A stretch of 38,254 bases of DNA from Flavobacteriales bacterium. Lineage in GTDB: Bacteria; Bacteroidota; Bacteroidia; Flavobacteriales_G; Salibacteraceae. Below are positions 31,652 to 38,254 of this stretch, piece after piece (the first letter of the stretch is position 1; the number at the start of each line of letters is the position of its first letter). Under the pieces are notes generated by a model. It made no database searches. It saw nothing but the letters and a program-made list of their open reading frames with translations, and was not told the DNA's origin. Where the stretch lies: the NCBI GenBank assembly GCA_013204105.1, contig JABMOM010000006.1:1-38254 (forward strand), written 5' to 3'. The position numbers and the translations under genes are program-made.

Positions 31652-33620
31652 GGAAATCATCGCCAATATCGAGCAAGGAATATGCTTTGAGGCGAACCAT
31701 GAGGATGCATTCTTTGTAAAGATTCAAGAATATGTGCCCTACGTGTGCACGGCCATTCACGCAGGAACGCGCTTCCGAAAAGAACTAGAAGACGTTTGCC
31801 TATTGAGTGCTGAAGAGCGTTTCTACGAAGAGGATCCCCACACCGAGCAGTTCATCCAATCCCTTCCCATTACATTGGTCGGCAACGATTCAAGGTACGA
31901 GTACGACCTCAACCGATCTCCCGAGCTCGCAATCTATGACGTGGCGTGGGGAAAGCAAGTGTGGAAACGTTCGTTGACAGAAAAGGAAAAAGCTTTATCG
32001 CTCCAAAAACACGCAAACTTCTACGCCGTTGTTCGCACCCTGGTTCAAAAGCTTGAGAAGGATTTTGGAGCTTCTGTGATCTACGACATCCATTCTTACA
32101 ACTACAAGCGCCACAAAACCACCTACTTGTTCAACATTGGCATCGAGAACATCGACGTACGGCGCTACAACAGTCAGTTGAGCTTTTGGAAACGCGAATT
32201 ACTCAAGATCAAAGTTCGCCGTCTCCAATCAGACGTCTCGGTCAACCACATCTTTTTCGGTCGAGGCTACCTTCTAAAATTGGTGCAAGAGGAATTCAAT
32301 GAGTCGCTCGTGCTGGCAACCGAAGTCAAGAAGATCTTCATGGATGAAGATACCGGCGTCGCTTTCCCGCTCATCATTCAATCGATCGCAAAGGGACTCA
32401 AAGCAGCCATCATCAATCACGCACAGCATTTCACCAATGCCATGACGACGATTGATGTCAAGCGAAAGAACACCCTACTCCACGGTGGATTGCAACCAGA
32501 ACTCCTTCATTTGGATAAAGAGCTCTATCGCCTGGCCAAGGACTTTGAGGTACTCGGTTACGTGAACCCACTGAACGTAGAACAGGAAAAGAAGAAGTTC
32601 TTTCGATCCAAATTCATTCGAAACCCAGAGTTCAGGTACAGACCGCTAACGATCGATCCGCACATTTTCAAATCCTTGATGTATCGTCTCGATGTAGACA
32701 GCTTGGAAGACGTGCACATACGCCAGGTGTACATTGACATCATTCGATCTTATACGGACAAGGTAGACCTGCTCAACAGCTTGGGTACAGAGAATTTTCT
32801 CTACAATTCGCTCCGCTACTTCGGTGAACCTTCGGCGCAAGACATTGCCAATGCGACGTTCCTGCTCTACACGAGTGAATTGCCTCAGTTTGAAAACGAG
32901 GCCCTGTTGGACACGAATGATGTAAAAGCAGCCTTCATCGCTGAAGGGAAACGTTATGGCTTCGAATTCAAAGTGCAGGAAGTTAGCCACATACCTTCCG
33001 ACGCACTTGTCATCAATTCCAAGAAATTGCTGATGCTCAAGAAGGGGGCGCGCTTCACCCAGACACGCCTGAACGCATTGCTAAACCATGAAATCGGCGT
33101 GCACATGGTCACGACGATGAACGCCCAGGAGCAGCCGTTGCGCTTTCTAAGTTTGGGTCTTCCGCGAAACACGTATACCCAAGAAGGACTCGCCATCATG
33201 AGTGAATTGCTCAGTGGATGCTTGTCGATTGGTCGACTCAAAGAGCTTGCCTTGCGCGTACTGGCCGTACATTCTTTGACTAAGGGGAATGACTTCAGAA
33301 CTACCTATGAGATGCTGAAGGATACCTATAACGTCAATGAGGATAAACTGTACTACTTGGTAACCCGTGTGTACAGAGGGGGTGGCTTCACCAAAGACTA
33401 CCTATACCTGAAGGGATTCAAGGCCGTACTGGAAATGCAAGCGCAAGATGTGAAGCTGGATAACCTGTTCCTCGGGAAGACTTCTCATTCTCATTTGACC
33501 ATCCTCAATGAATTGGTTGACCGTGGAATACTACAACAGCCACGCTACCGATGCGAGTCGTTTGAGCATCCTAAGGAAATGGACCCTATCCTGAAATACC
33601 TCACCAACAGCCTCAAGTAG
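31632..33620 (+). CDS. Fusion: N-formylglutamate-amidohydrolase-like domain + QEGLA (DUF1704) metallopeptidase
   Basis: A 662-residue two-domain protein. Residues about 1-260 resemble the N-formylglutamate amidohydrolase superfamily: IHAGTRF at 42-48, EEDPHTEQFI near 66-74, GNDSRYEYDLNR at 84-95 and YDIHSYN at 151-157. Residues about 285-662 belong to the DUF1704/QEGLA family, annotated in databases as 'flavohemoglobin expression-modulating QEGLA motif protein'. It shows the HExxxH site NHEIGVH (His486, Glu487, His491) and QEGLA at 517-521, whose Glu518 is the expected third metal ligand. Eukaryotic relatives of this family (MATCAP/TMCP) are carboxypeptidases that trim the terminal tyrosine of tubulin. 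The gene overlaps gshB by 20 nt, so it is co-translated. Substrate unknown; the 'flavohemoglobin' label is not informative. Confidence 0.85.
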   Translation: MQKLSLEEIIANIEQGICFEANHEDAFFVKIQEYVPYVCTAIHAGTRFRKELEDVCLLSAEERFYEEDPHTEQFIQSLPITLVGNDSRYEYDLNRSPELAIYDVAWGKQVWKRSLTEKEKALSLQKHANFYAVVRTLVQKLEKDFGASVIYDIHSYNYKRHKTTYLFNIGIENIDVRRYNSQLSFWKRELLKIKVRRLQSDVSVNHIFFGRGYLLKLVQEEFNESLVLATEVKKIFMDEDTGVAFPLIIQSIAKGLKAAIINHAQHFTNAMTTIDVKRKNTLLHGGLQPELLHLDKELYRLAKDFEVLGYVNPLNVEQEKKKFFRSKFIRNPEFRYRPLTIDPHIFKSLMYRLDVDSLEDVHIRQVYIDIIRSYTDKVDLLNSLGTENFLYNSLRYFGEPSAQDIANATFLLYTSELPQFENEALLDTNDVKAAFIAEGKRYGFEFKVQEVSHIPSDALVINSKKLLMLKKGARFTQTRLNALLNHEIGVHMVTTMNAQEQPLRFLSLGLPRNTYTQEGLAIMSELLSGCLSIGRLKELALRVLAVHSLTKGNDFRTTYEMLKDTYNVNEDKLYYLVTRVYRGGGFTKDYLYLKGFKAVLEMQAQDVKLDNLFLGKTSHSHLTILNELVDRGILQQPRYRCESFEHPKEMDPILKYLTNSLK

Positions 33621-33712
33621 CTTGCTTATTCCTTCAGAAGATGTAACATTGAAGCCGCATCGAACGCTCGTTTGTCACGCGTGATTCCATGCAGCCTTCA
33701 ACACAATTGCAC

Positions 33713-34558
33713 ATGAGTACACCCAACTGGAAGACCGTCAAGGAATACGAAGACATTACCTATCAAAAGACCGACGACGGCGTTGCTCGGATCGCATTTA
33801 ACCGACCAGAGGTGCGCAATGCATTTCGTCCGAAAACCGTAACAGAACTTTACCAAGCTTTTGTGGATGCTCGGGAAGATACCAGCATCGGAGTGGTCTT
33901 GTTTTCAGGTGAAGGACCCAGCGCCAAGGACGGTGGATGGGCTTTTTGCAGCGGAGGCGATCAAAACGCTAGAGGTCATCAGGGTTACGTAGACGACGAC
34001 GGCATGCCTCGCTTGAACATCCTCGAGGTGCAACGCCTGATTCGTTTCATGCCGAAGGTGGTCATCGCGGTAGTTCCGGGATGGGCTGTTGGGGGTGGAC
34101 ACAGCCTGCACGTTGTTTGCGACCTCTCATTGGCCAGCGAGGAACACGCGATCTTCAAGCAAACCGATGCCGACGTGACCAGCTTTGACGGAGGATATGG
34201 CTCTGCCTACCTCGCGAAGATGGTAGGACAAAAACGCGCCAGGGAGATCTTTTTCTTAGGCAGAAACTACTCGGCACAAGAGGCCTTCGATATGGGGATG
34301 GTCAACGCGGTAATTCCCCACGATCAACTCGAACAAGAGGCATACAATTGGGCGCAAGAAATCCTCCAAAAGTCTCCGACATCGATCAAAATGCTCAAGT
34401 TCGCTTTCAACTTAACGGACGATGGCATGGTCGGGCAGCAGGTCTTTGCAGGTGAAGCAACACGCTTGGCGTACATGACCGACGAAGCAAAAGAAGGACG
34501 TGATGCTTTCCTTGAGAAGAGAAAGCCTAACTTCAAGGATATCAAGTGGATACCTTAG
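33713..34558 (+). CDS. menB: 1,4-dihydroxy-2-naphthoyl-CoA synthase
   Basis: The protein has 281 residues from the ATG at 33713; an ATG at 33689 would add eight residues (MQPSTQLH) with no counterpart in the family. The crotonase-fold motifs are specific for MenB: FCSGGDQNARGH, VPGWAVGGGHSLHVVCDLSLA, TDADVTSFDGGYGSAYLAKMVGQKRAREIFFLGR and the end FLEKRKPNFKDIKWIP. It closes the second ring of the naphthoquinone head group in menaquinone synthesis. No other men genes are adjacent. It is transcribed in the same direction as the gshB unit, 92 bp downstream, and converges on the DUF3784 gene. Confidence 0.95.
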   Translation: MSTPNWKTVKEYEDITYQKTDDGVARIAFNRPEVRNAFRPKTVTELYQAFVDAREDTSIGVVLFSGEGPSAKDGGWAFCSGGDQNARGHQGYVDDDGMPRLNILEVQRLIRFMPKVVIAVVPGWAVGGGHSLHVVCDLSLASEEHAIFKQTDADVTSFDGGYGSAYLAKMVGQKRAREIFFLGRNYSAQEAFDMGMVNAVIPHDQLEQEAYNWAQEILQKSPTSIKMLKFAFNLTDDGMVGQQVFAGEATRLAYMTDEAKEGRDAFLEKRKPNFKDIKWIP

Positions 34559-34580
34559 TGAAATTTTAGAATAATTTTCC

Positions 34581-34886
34581 TCACTTCTTGTACCTCTCTC
34601 CATTGGATTGGATGATCATTACGAGCACGCCTACTACAACCACCAGCGACTGCATCATGGCTTGATAGCCTTCCAGCCCGAGGTCAGCGCTGAAGTATTC
34701 GACAAAGATCAAAACCGCCCCAATGCCGAAAAAGGTATTGCGCATCAATCGGGCGACATCTTCAATCTTCACTTTGGCTTTTTCCTCCTTGGACATGGTA
34801 TTGTAGCCAGCGATCAGAGCGTAGAGCTTGAAGCGCTCAATCGCCCACCCCAACACCATCAAGAAGATCGCAATCCAATACCCCAT
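34581..34886 (-). CDS. DUF3784 family small membrane protein
   Basis: A 101-residue protein with three predicted helices (about 1-20, 49-67, 74-93). A soluble linker after helix 1 contains GYNTMSKEEKAKVKIEDVARLMRN, which is the DUF3784 hallmark (N-x-M-S-x-x-E-K). Function unknown. It lies 23 bp downstream of the CESA-like glycosyltransferase on the same strand and may be co-transcribed; a TATTTTTC box exactly 4 nt before its ATG suggests a promoter of its own. Confidence 0.8.
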   Translation of the reverse strand: MGYWIAIFLMVLGWAIERFKLYALIAGYNTMSKEEKAKVKIEDVARLMRNTFFGIGAVLIFVEYFSADLGLEGYQAMMQSLVVVVGVLVMIIQSNGERYKK

Positions 34887-34890
34887 GCCT

Positions 34891-34898
34891 GAAAAATA
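34891..34898 (-). promoter_or_regulatory. Possible -7 box abutting the DUF3784 gene start
   Basis: TATTTTTC on the minus strand (final G replaced by C), then AGGC, then ATG at 34886: again a 4-nt spacing. It is the weakest member of the set. Confidence 0.25.
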
Positions 34899-34909
34899 GT
34901 AAAACTGAT

Positions 34910-36391
34910 TCAGCCTTGAAAAGCGTGCTTGAGACTAAGACCTCCCACCGCAAGAAAGCCAACCGCAAGCAAGAGATGAAACGGCAACAACCCGACATCT
35001 CCAATGCTTACCCCTTTCCATGCGGCCCAGAAAAAAACGGAGGAAAGCAACACCTCACCCCAAACCAGCTTGGAAACGCGTCGCGCGCGGTATCCACTAC
35101 CTATCCAACTCCCTTCTCGCTCAACGATGCTGAACTTAGGTGTTCGAACAAATGGCGTGCGCCGACCGGCGTACCCCTCAAACACTGCTACGGCATTGTG
35201 CAAGCTCATACCCATCGATAAGGACAAGAAGGAGAAAAACCGAATAAGGAAGCCCCCAACAGAGGGTGAATACTCAAAGCGCCTCACGGAAGTCCAATAG
35301 AATGCCATCAACAAAAAGAGGCTCGCAACGAACACCATACCCCCCATTAACAGAAAGGAATCAAGCGCGTGGCGCTGCTTCACAAACATCAACGGAATAC
35401 TGAGTGCCGCTGAAGCAAAGACACTGATGAAGATGAAGGAATTCATCAGGTGAAAAAACGCATGTACTTTCACCCGCATCGTAACCCGGTCGGACCTCAA
35501 TACGGCAGGCAGGTTTTTGATTGCGCATTCTGCAGCACCCTTCGTCCATCGGTATTGCTGTGTCTTCAAGGCATTCATTTCAGCAGGTAATTCTGCGGAG
35601 GCTTCAACATCCTCCCTAAAAACAAACTTCCACCCCTTCAACTGGGCGCGGTAACTCAAATCCAGGTCTTCCGTTAAGGTATCACTGCTCCAACCACCAG
35701 CATCCACAATAGCCGCCTTGCGCCAAACGCCAGCCGTTCCATTGAAGTTGATGAAACAATCGCCTGCGTTGCGACCACCCTGCTCGACCGTAAAGTGTGC
35801 GTTGAGACCGAAGGCTTGCATTGCAGTTAGTGGGCTGTAATCAGCGTTTAAATGTCCCCAGCGTGTCTGCACGACGCCAACCTGTGGATCTTGAAAGTGT
35901 CTTACCGTCTCCAATAGAAAATCGGCGTCCGGGAGGAAATCTGCATCAAAGATGGCAACGAGCTCGCCTTTAGCAAGTTGTAAGCCATGGGCTAGCGCCC
36001 CTGCCTTAAACCCTTCGCGTGACGAGCGACGCACATGCACTACATCCACACCTTTCGCCGACCAATGCGCAACGCGCTCTTCGATGATTTCTCGCGTACC
36101 ATCGGTGCTATCATCCAACACCTGAATCTCCAAGCGATCGCCGGGGTAGTCTAAGACTACCACTTGATCGATCAATCTGGCCGCGACATAGCGTTCATTG
36201 TAAATGGGCAATTGCACGGTAACCAACGGCCTATCCAAACCAAGCGCTAGCGATTGCTGACCGATACGTCGACGGTAGCGCATCACAAGGTCGAGTTGAG
36301 CAAGGCTGTACAAAAAAATGAAGAGCAGAAAGAAGCTGTACAAGCCTATAACGAGCCATTCAAACCAAAGCCACGGTACTGTTTCAAGCAT
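34910..36391 (-). CDS. CESA-like membrane glycosyltransferase, family 2
   Basis: A 493-residue processive-type GT2. It has one N-terminal membrane helix (about 10-33), a cytosolic GT-A domain with VLDDSTDGTR (Asp93/94), FDADF (Asp149, Asp151), TLTEDLDLS (Glu241, Asp242, catalytic base region) and QQYRW (278-282), then about four membrane helices (from about 305 to the end). The D, DxD, ED, QxxRW set is that of cellulose, hyaluronan and glucomannan synthases and of single-addition glucosylceramide-type enzymes. The length and layout fit the beta-glycan synthase-like group common in Bacteroidota. It overlaps the upstream small GT2 gene by 8 nt, implying one operon and possibly one product. Confidence 0.88.
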   Translation of the reverse strand: MLETVPWLWFEWLVIGLYSFFLLFIFLYSLAQLDLVMRYRRRIGQQSLALGLDRPLVTVQLPIYNERYVAARLIDQVVVLDYPGDRLEIQVLDDSTDGTREIIEERVAHWSAKGVDVVHVRRSSREGFKAGALAHGLQLAKGELVAIFDADFLPDADFLLETVRHFQDPQVGVVQTRWGHLNADYSPLTAMQAFGLNAHFTVEQGGRNAGDCFINFNGTAGVWRKAAIVDAGGWSSDTLTEDLDLSYRAQLKGWKFVFREDVEASAELPAEMNALKTQQYRWTKGAAECAIKNLPAVLRSDRVTMRVKVHAFFHLMNSFIFISVFASAALSIPLMFVKQRHALDSFLLMGGMVFVASLFLLMAFYWTSVRRFEYSPSVGGFLIRFFSFLSLSMGMSLHNAVAVFEGYAGRRTPFVRTPKFSIVEREGSWIGSGYRARRVSKLVWGEVLLSSVFFWAAWKGVSIGDVGLLPFHLLLAVGFLAVGGLSLKHAFQG

Positions 36392-37082
36392 ATTTGAACA
36401 AGGTTTTCAGGATCTTATACCCCGCTAAGATACTGCCCTTCCATGTGCCCGACACCTTAGAAACCCCGATCCTTCTGCGGTAGTTTGCGGGTATTTCTGC
36501 GCAGCGCAATTTCGCTTTCACGGCCTTGATTTGCATCTCAACCGTCCAGCCGTAATTGAGATCCTTCATTCCAAGCATCAGCAAAGACTCCATTCGAATG
36601 GCGCGGAAAGGCCCTAAATCTGTAAAGCGCTCGCCATACAGCACCTTGAGCAGCCAGGTAGCAAGGGCATTTCCAAACACCTGTTGAGGCATGAGTGCAC
36701 CATGCTCTCGTTTCCCTAAGATCCTACTACCGATGACCATATCCGCTTGACCCATCAGAATTGGCGCGACCAAGTCCTTGAGCTGAGAGGCATCATCTGC
36801 ATGATCTCCATCCATAAACACGACTACGTCTGACGCCACCTGCAATCTGCTCAAGTATTCGATTCCAGCCAAGCAAGCAGCGCCATAACCTCGGACCGAC
36901 TCACGCAGGACAATGGCGCCTGCAGTGGCAGCCACCTGGGCCGTTGCGTCGGTAGAATTATTATCCACCACCACCACATGCCGAACGCCTTGGGCGAGTG
37001 CGTCAACCACCACCAAACCCACCGCATCCTGTTCATTTAATGCGGGAATTATAACATCTATATAAGTCTCTTTACCAGTCAA
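36384..37082 (-). CDS. Dolichol-phosphate-mannose-synthase-like glycosyltransferase, family 2
   Basis: A 232-residue GT2 without membrane anchor. It shows VIIPALNEQDAVGLV, VVVDNNSTD, VVFMDGDHADDAS with the DxD at Asp91/Asp93, and VIGSRILGKREHGALMPQQVFGN, then RIGVSKVSGTWKGSI near the end. These are DPM1/UGP-like features, consistent with transfer of a sugar to a polyprenyl phosphate. The start is TTG at 37082, since a TAA immediately precedes it in frame and no ATG lies before the conserved IDVIIPALNE strand. It overlaps the CESA-like gene by 8 nt; the two probably act in one pathway. Confidence 0.87.
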   Translation of the reverse strand: MTGKETYIDVIIPALNEQDAVGLVVVDALAQGVRHVVVVDNNSTDATAQVAATAGAIVLRESVRGYGAACLAGIEYLSRLQVASDVVVFMDGDHADDASQLKDLVAPILMGQADMVIGSRILGKREHGALMPQQVFGNALATWLLKVLYGERFTDLGPFRAIRMESLLMLGMKDLNYGWTVEMQIKAVKAKLRCAEIPANYRRRIGVSKVSGTWKGSILAGYKILKTLFKYA

Positions 37083-37188
37083 TTAATTAATCTATAATAA
37101 TCTTATTATTTAAGCGTAACAATAGGCCACTTGATCTACGGCTTTGGACATAAAGTCGTCGTTGGAGAGGGCATTGCTCTGACGGAGT

Positions 37189-37764
37189 TTAACCACGGAT
37201 CCAGTTCCTTAACATATCCATTCCGTGTTCAGTCATGATGCTCTCTGGGTGAAATTGCACCCCAAACAAAGGCAGACTTACATGCTCAATCGCCATGACG
37301 AATCCATCATCGCTCACGGCACTTACTCGAAATTCGTCGGGAACATCTTCCGGTTGAAATGCCCAACTGTGGTACCTACCCACCTGCACGTGATTTGGAA
37401 GACCGTGGAACAAGCGAGCACTCACATCAATGCTTATGCGCTCTTTTGCCCCGTGCTGTACCTTGGGCATATTGACCATTTCGGCGCCAGCTGCGTGTAG
37501 GATGCATTGCATGCCCAGGCACACGCCTAGAATGGAGCGAGTACCCTTATAGACTCGGATCAATTCAGGGACGATTCCAGCTTCCTCCGGCACACCTGGC
37601 CCCGGGCTTATGAGGACGTGACTAAACAGTCCCACCTCATCAAGGGTCAAGGCATCGTTTCTGCGCACTTCGACCTGCACGTCCAATGCCTCGAGTAAAT
37701 GCACGAGGTTGTACGTGAATGAATCGTAATTATCGACGACCAATATGCGCTGGGTATCATGCAT
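37189..37764 (-). CDS. pabA: Anthranilate/aminodeoxychorismate synthase glutamine amidotransferase
   Basis: A 191-residue class I glutamine amidotransferase. The start ILVVDNYDSFTYNLVHLLE, the oxyanion loop SPGPGVPEEAG, the nucleophile Cys82 in GVCLGMQ, and the His172/Glu174 pair in QFHPES complete the triad. It supplies ammonia to PabB (for 4-aminobenzoate and folate) or TrpE (for tryptophan). Neither partner is in the window, so pabA and trpG cannot be told apart. It is divergent from the RidA-family gene with only 33 bp between the ATG at 37764 and the upstream candidate start at 37798. Confidence 0.92.
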   Translation of the reverse strand: MHDTQRILVVDNYDSFTYNLVHLLEALDVQVEVRRNDALTLDEVGLFSHVLISPGPGVPEEAGIVPELIRVYKGTRSILGVCLGMQCILHAAGAEMVNMPKVQHGAKERISIDVSARLFHGLPNHVQVGRYHSWAFQPEDVPDEFRVSAVSDDGFVMAIEHVSLPLFGVQFHPESIMTEHGMDMLRNWIRG

Positions 37765-37775
37765 GCTTCGGGGGT

Positions 37776-37783
37776 CAAAAATC
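37776..37783 (-). promoter_or_regulatory. Candidate pabA -7 box
   Basis: GATTTTTG on the minus strand (one mismatch to TAnnTTTG), 11 nt before the pabA ATG. It abuts the opposite-strand box at 37784-37791. Confidence 0.35.
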
Positions 37784-37791
37784 TATATTTG
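37784..37791 (+). promoter_or_regulatory. RidA-gene -7 box
   Basis: TATATTTG is an exact TAnnTTTG match. It ends 6 nt before the ATG at 37798 and 36 nt before the ATG at 37828. Confidence 0.5.
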
Positions 37792-37827
37792 GATCGGATG
37801 AAACACCCCTCCAAACCGAATGAAGCC

Positions 37828-38211
37828 ATGAAAAAGATTATTGAGAGCAAAGAAGCCCCTGCACCGATCGGTCCATACTCACAGGCAGTGATGTACGGCG
37901 ACATGCTGTACATAAGCGGTCAGATCGCCATCAACGCCGCCACCGGAGAGATGGACAACGCCAGTATAGAAGCAGAAACCGAGCGGGTGATGCACAACCT
38001 AGAAGCGATACTCAAAAAAGCGGGGATGGATTTCAGCAATGTCCTGAAGTGCTCGATCTTCCTCAGCGACATGGGCGATTTCAGTACTGTAAATGAGGTA
38101 TACGGGAAATACTTCACATCAGAACCACCGGCAAGAGAAACCGTCGCCGTGCGCACCCTACCCAAAAATGTAAACGTGGAGATCAGCTGTATCGCGGGCC
38201 GAAATAGATAG
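37828..38211 (+). CDS. ridA: RidA family enamine/imine deaminase
   Basis: The protein has 127 residues from the ATG at 37828, where the conserved opening (MKKIIESKEAPAPIGPYSQA) begins. An ATG at 37798 would add ten residues (MKHPSKPNEA). Because the promoter box sits 6 nt before 37798, the longer form cannot be excluded. Family motifs are GPYSQAV, MLYISGQIAINAATGEM, ETERVMHNLEAILKKAG, NVLKCSIFLSDMGDFSTVNEVYGKYF, PPARETVAVRTLPKNVNVEISC with the arginine that binds the substrate carboxylate. RidA removes reactive 2-aminoacrylate made by PLP enzymes. It is divergent from pabA. Confidence 0.92.
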   Translation: MKKIIESKEAPAPIGPYSQAVMYGDMLYISGQIAINAATGEMDNASIEAETERVMHNLEAILKKAGMDFSNVLKCSIFLSDMGDFSTVNEVYGKYFTSEPPARETVAVRTLPKNVNVEISCIAGRNR

Positions 38212-38254
38212 GGAAGGCTGCTGGCTGCTGGCTGCTTCGCAGCGGGGATTAGGG
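38212..38254. repeat. Repeat tract at the right end
   Basis: Three GGCTGCT units run into a GCTGC-TTC-GCAGC hairpin and then GCGGGGATTAGGG. GCAGCGGGGATTAG is also found at 3709-3722. The tract continues beyond the window. Confidence 0.6.

Noticed and set aside
31091-31666. 191-residue minus-strand ORF across gshB and the fusion gene
   Set aside because: Overlaps conserved ATP-grasp coding sequence on the other strand; no independent support.
34559-34580. Terminator between menB and DUF3784
   Set aside because: GTGA/TCAC and AATT/AATT can pair only with bulges; too weak to annotate.
1-38254. tRNA, rRNA, prophage, insertion sequence or toxin-antitoxin genes
   Set aside because: Looked for and not seen: no cloverleaf with TTCGA arm, no transposase or integrase motifs, no terminal inverted repeats flanking genes.

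Overview
The window looks like a chromosomal segment of a member of Bacteroidota, most likely a marine Flavobacteriales (Cryomorphaceae/Schleiferiaceae-like). Reasons: a type IX secretion sorting domain, DUF6503, DUF1571 and DUF3784 family proteins, menaquinone-type MenB, almost no Shine-Dalgarno sequences, and repeated matches to the Bacteroidota -7 promoter element TAnnTTTG. The genus assignment is a guess; the phylum is well supported.

Layout. 1-4.9 kb: a TPR-sensor adenylate cyclase, a group III truncated haemoglobin and two orphan membrane/secreted proteins, separated by modular intergenic repeats. 4.9-9.1 kb, minus strand: an SDR/SRPBCC pair next to an AraC regulator, a DUF1571 protein and a TlpA-type thioredoxin. 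9.1-10.8 kb: an arsenosugar pair (ArsS and its partner glycosyltransferase). 10.8-20.1 kb: part of an exopolysaccharide/capsule or O-antigen locus with AsnB, a GT4 glycosyltransferase, a Wza-like lipoprotein, a Wzc-like tyrosine kinase split by an apparent one-base deletion, RfbC, a WecA-like initiating transferase and an MltD-like transglycosylase. 20.1-27.5 kb: uvrA and uvrB, with an outer-membrane-like protein, a Cys/Met-metabolism PLP enzyme and an unlisted 54-residue membrane protein between them. 27.7-30.5 kb: a BACON/T9SS secreted protein, a periplasmic thioredoxin and a DUF6503 lipoprotein. 30.6-34.6 kb: a GshB-type ATP-grasp ligase overlapping a fused N-formylglutamate-amidohydrolase-like/QEGLA (HExxxH) hydrolase, then menB. 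34.6-38.2 kb: a minus-strand run of DUF3784, a CESA-like and a DPM-like glycosyltransferase and pabA, divergent from a RidA-family gene.

How the genes work together. The polysaccharide genes would start a lipid-linked glycan (WecA-like), add and modify sugars (GT4, RfbC, possibly AsnB for amidation), and control chain length and export (Wzc/Wza). The two Uvr proteins belong to nucleotide excision repair. The ligase/hydrolase pair at 30.6-33.6 kb is the best candidate for an uncharacterised pathway: an enzyme that makes a glutathione-like or peptide bond is co-transcribed with a two-domain enzyme whose halves both resemble amide or peptide hydrolases.

Two DNA-level features stand out. First, in at least seven genes a -7 promoter box ends exactly 4 nt before the start codon, which implies leaderless mRNAs. 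Second, a family of modular intergenic repeats (TTGCAGTTGAAG arrays, an imperfect palindrome with stem covariation, and CCCTACT/CACTTTT tracts) recurs in five places.
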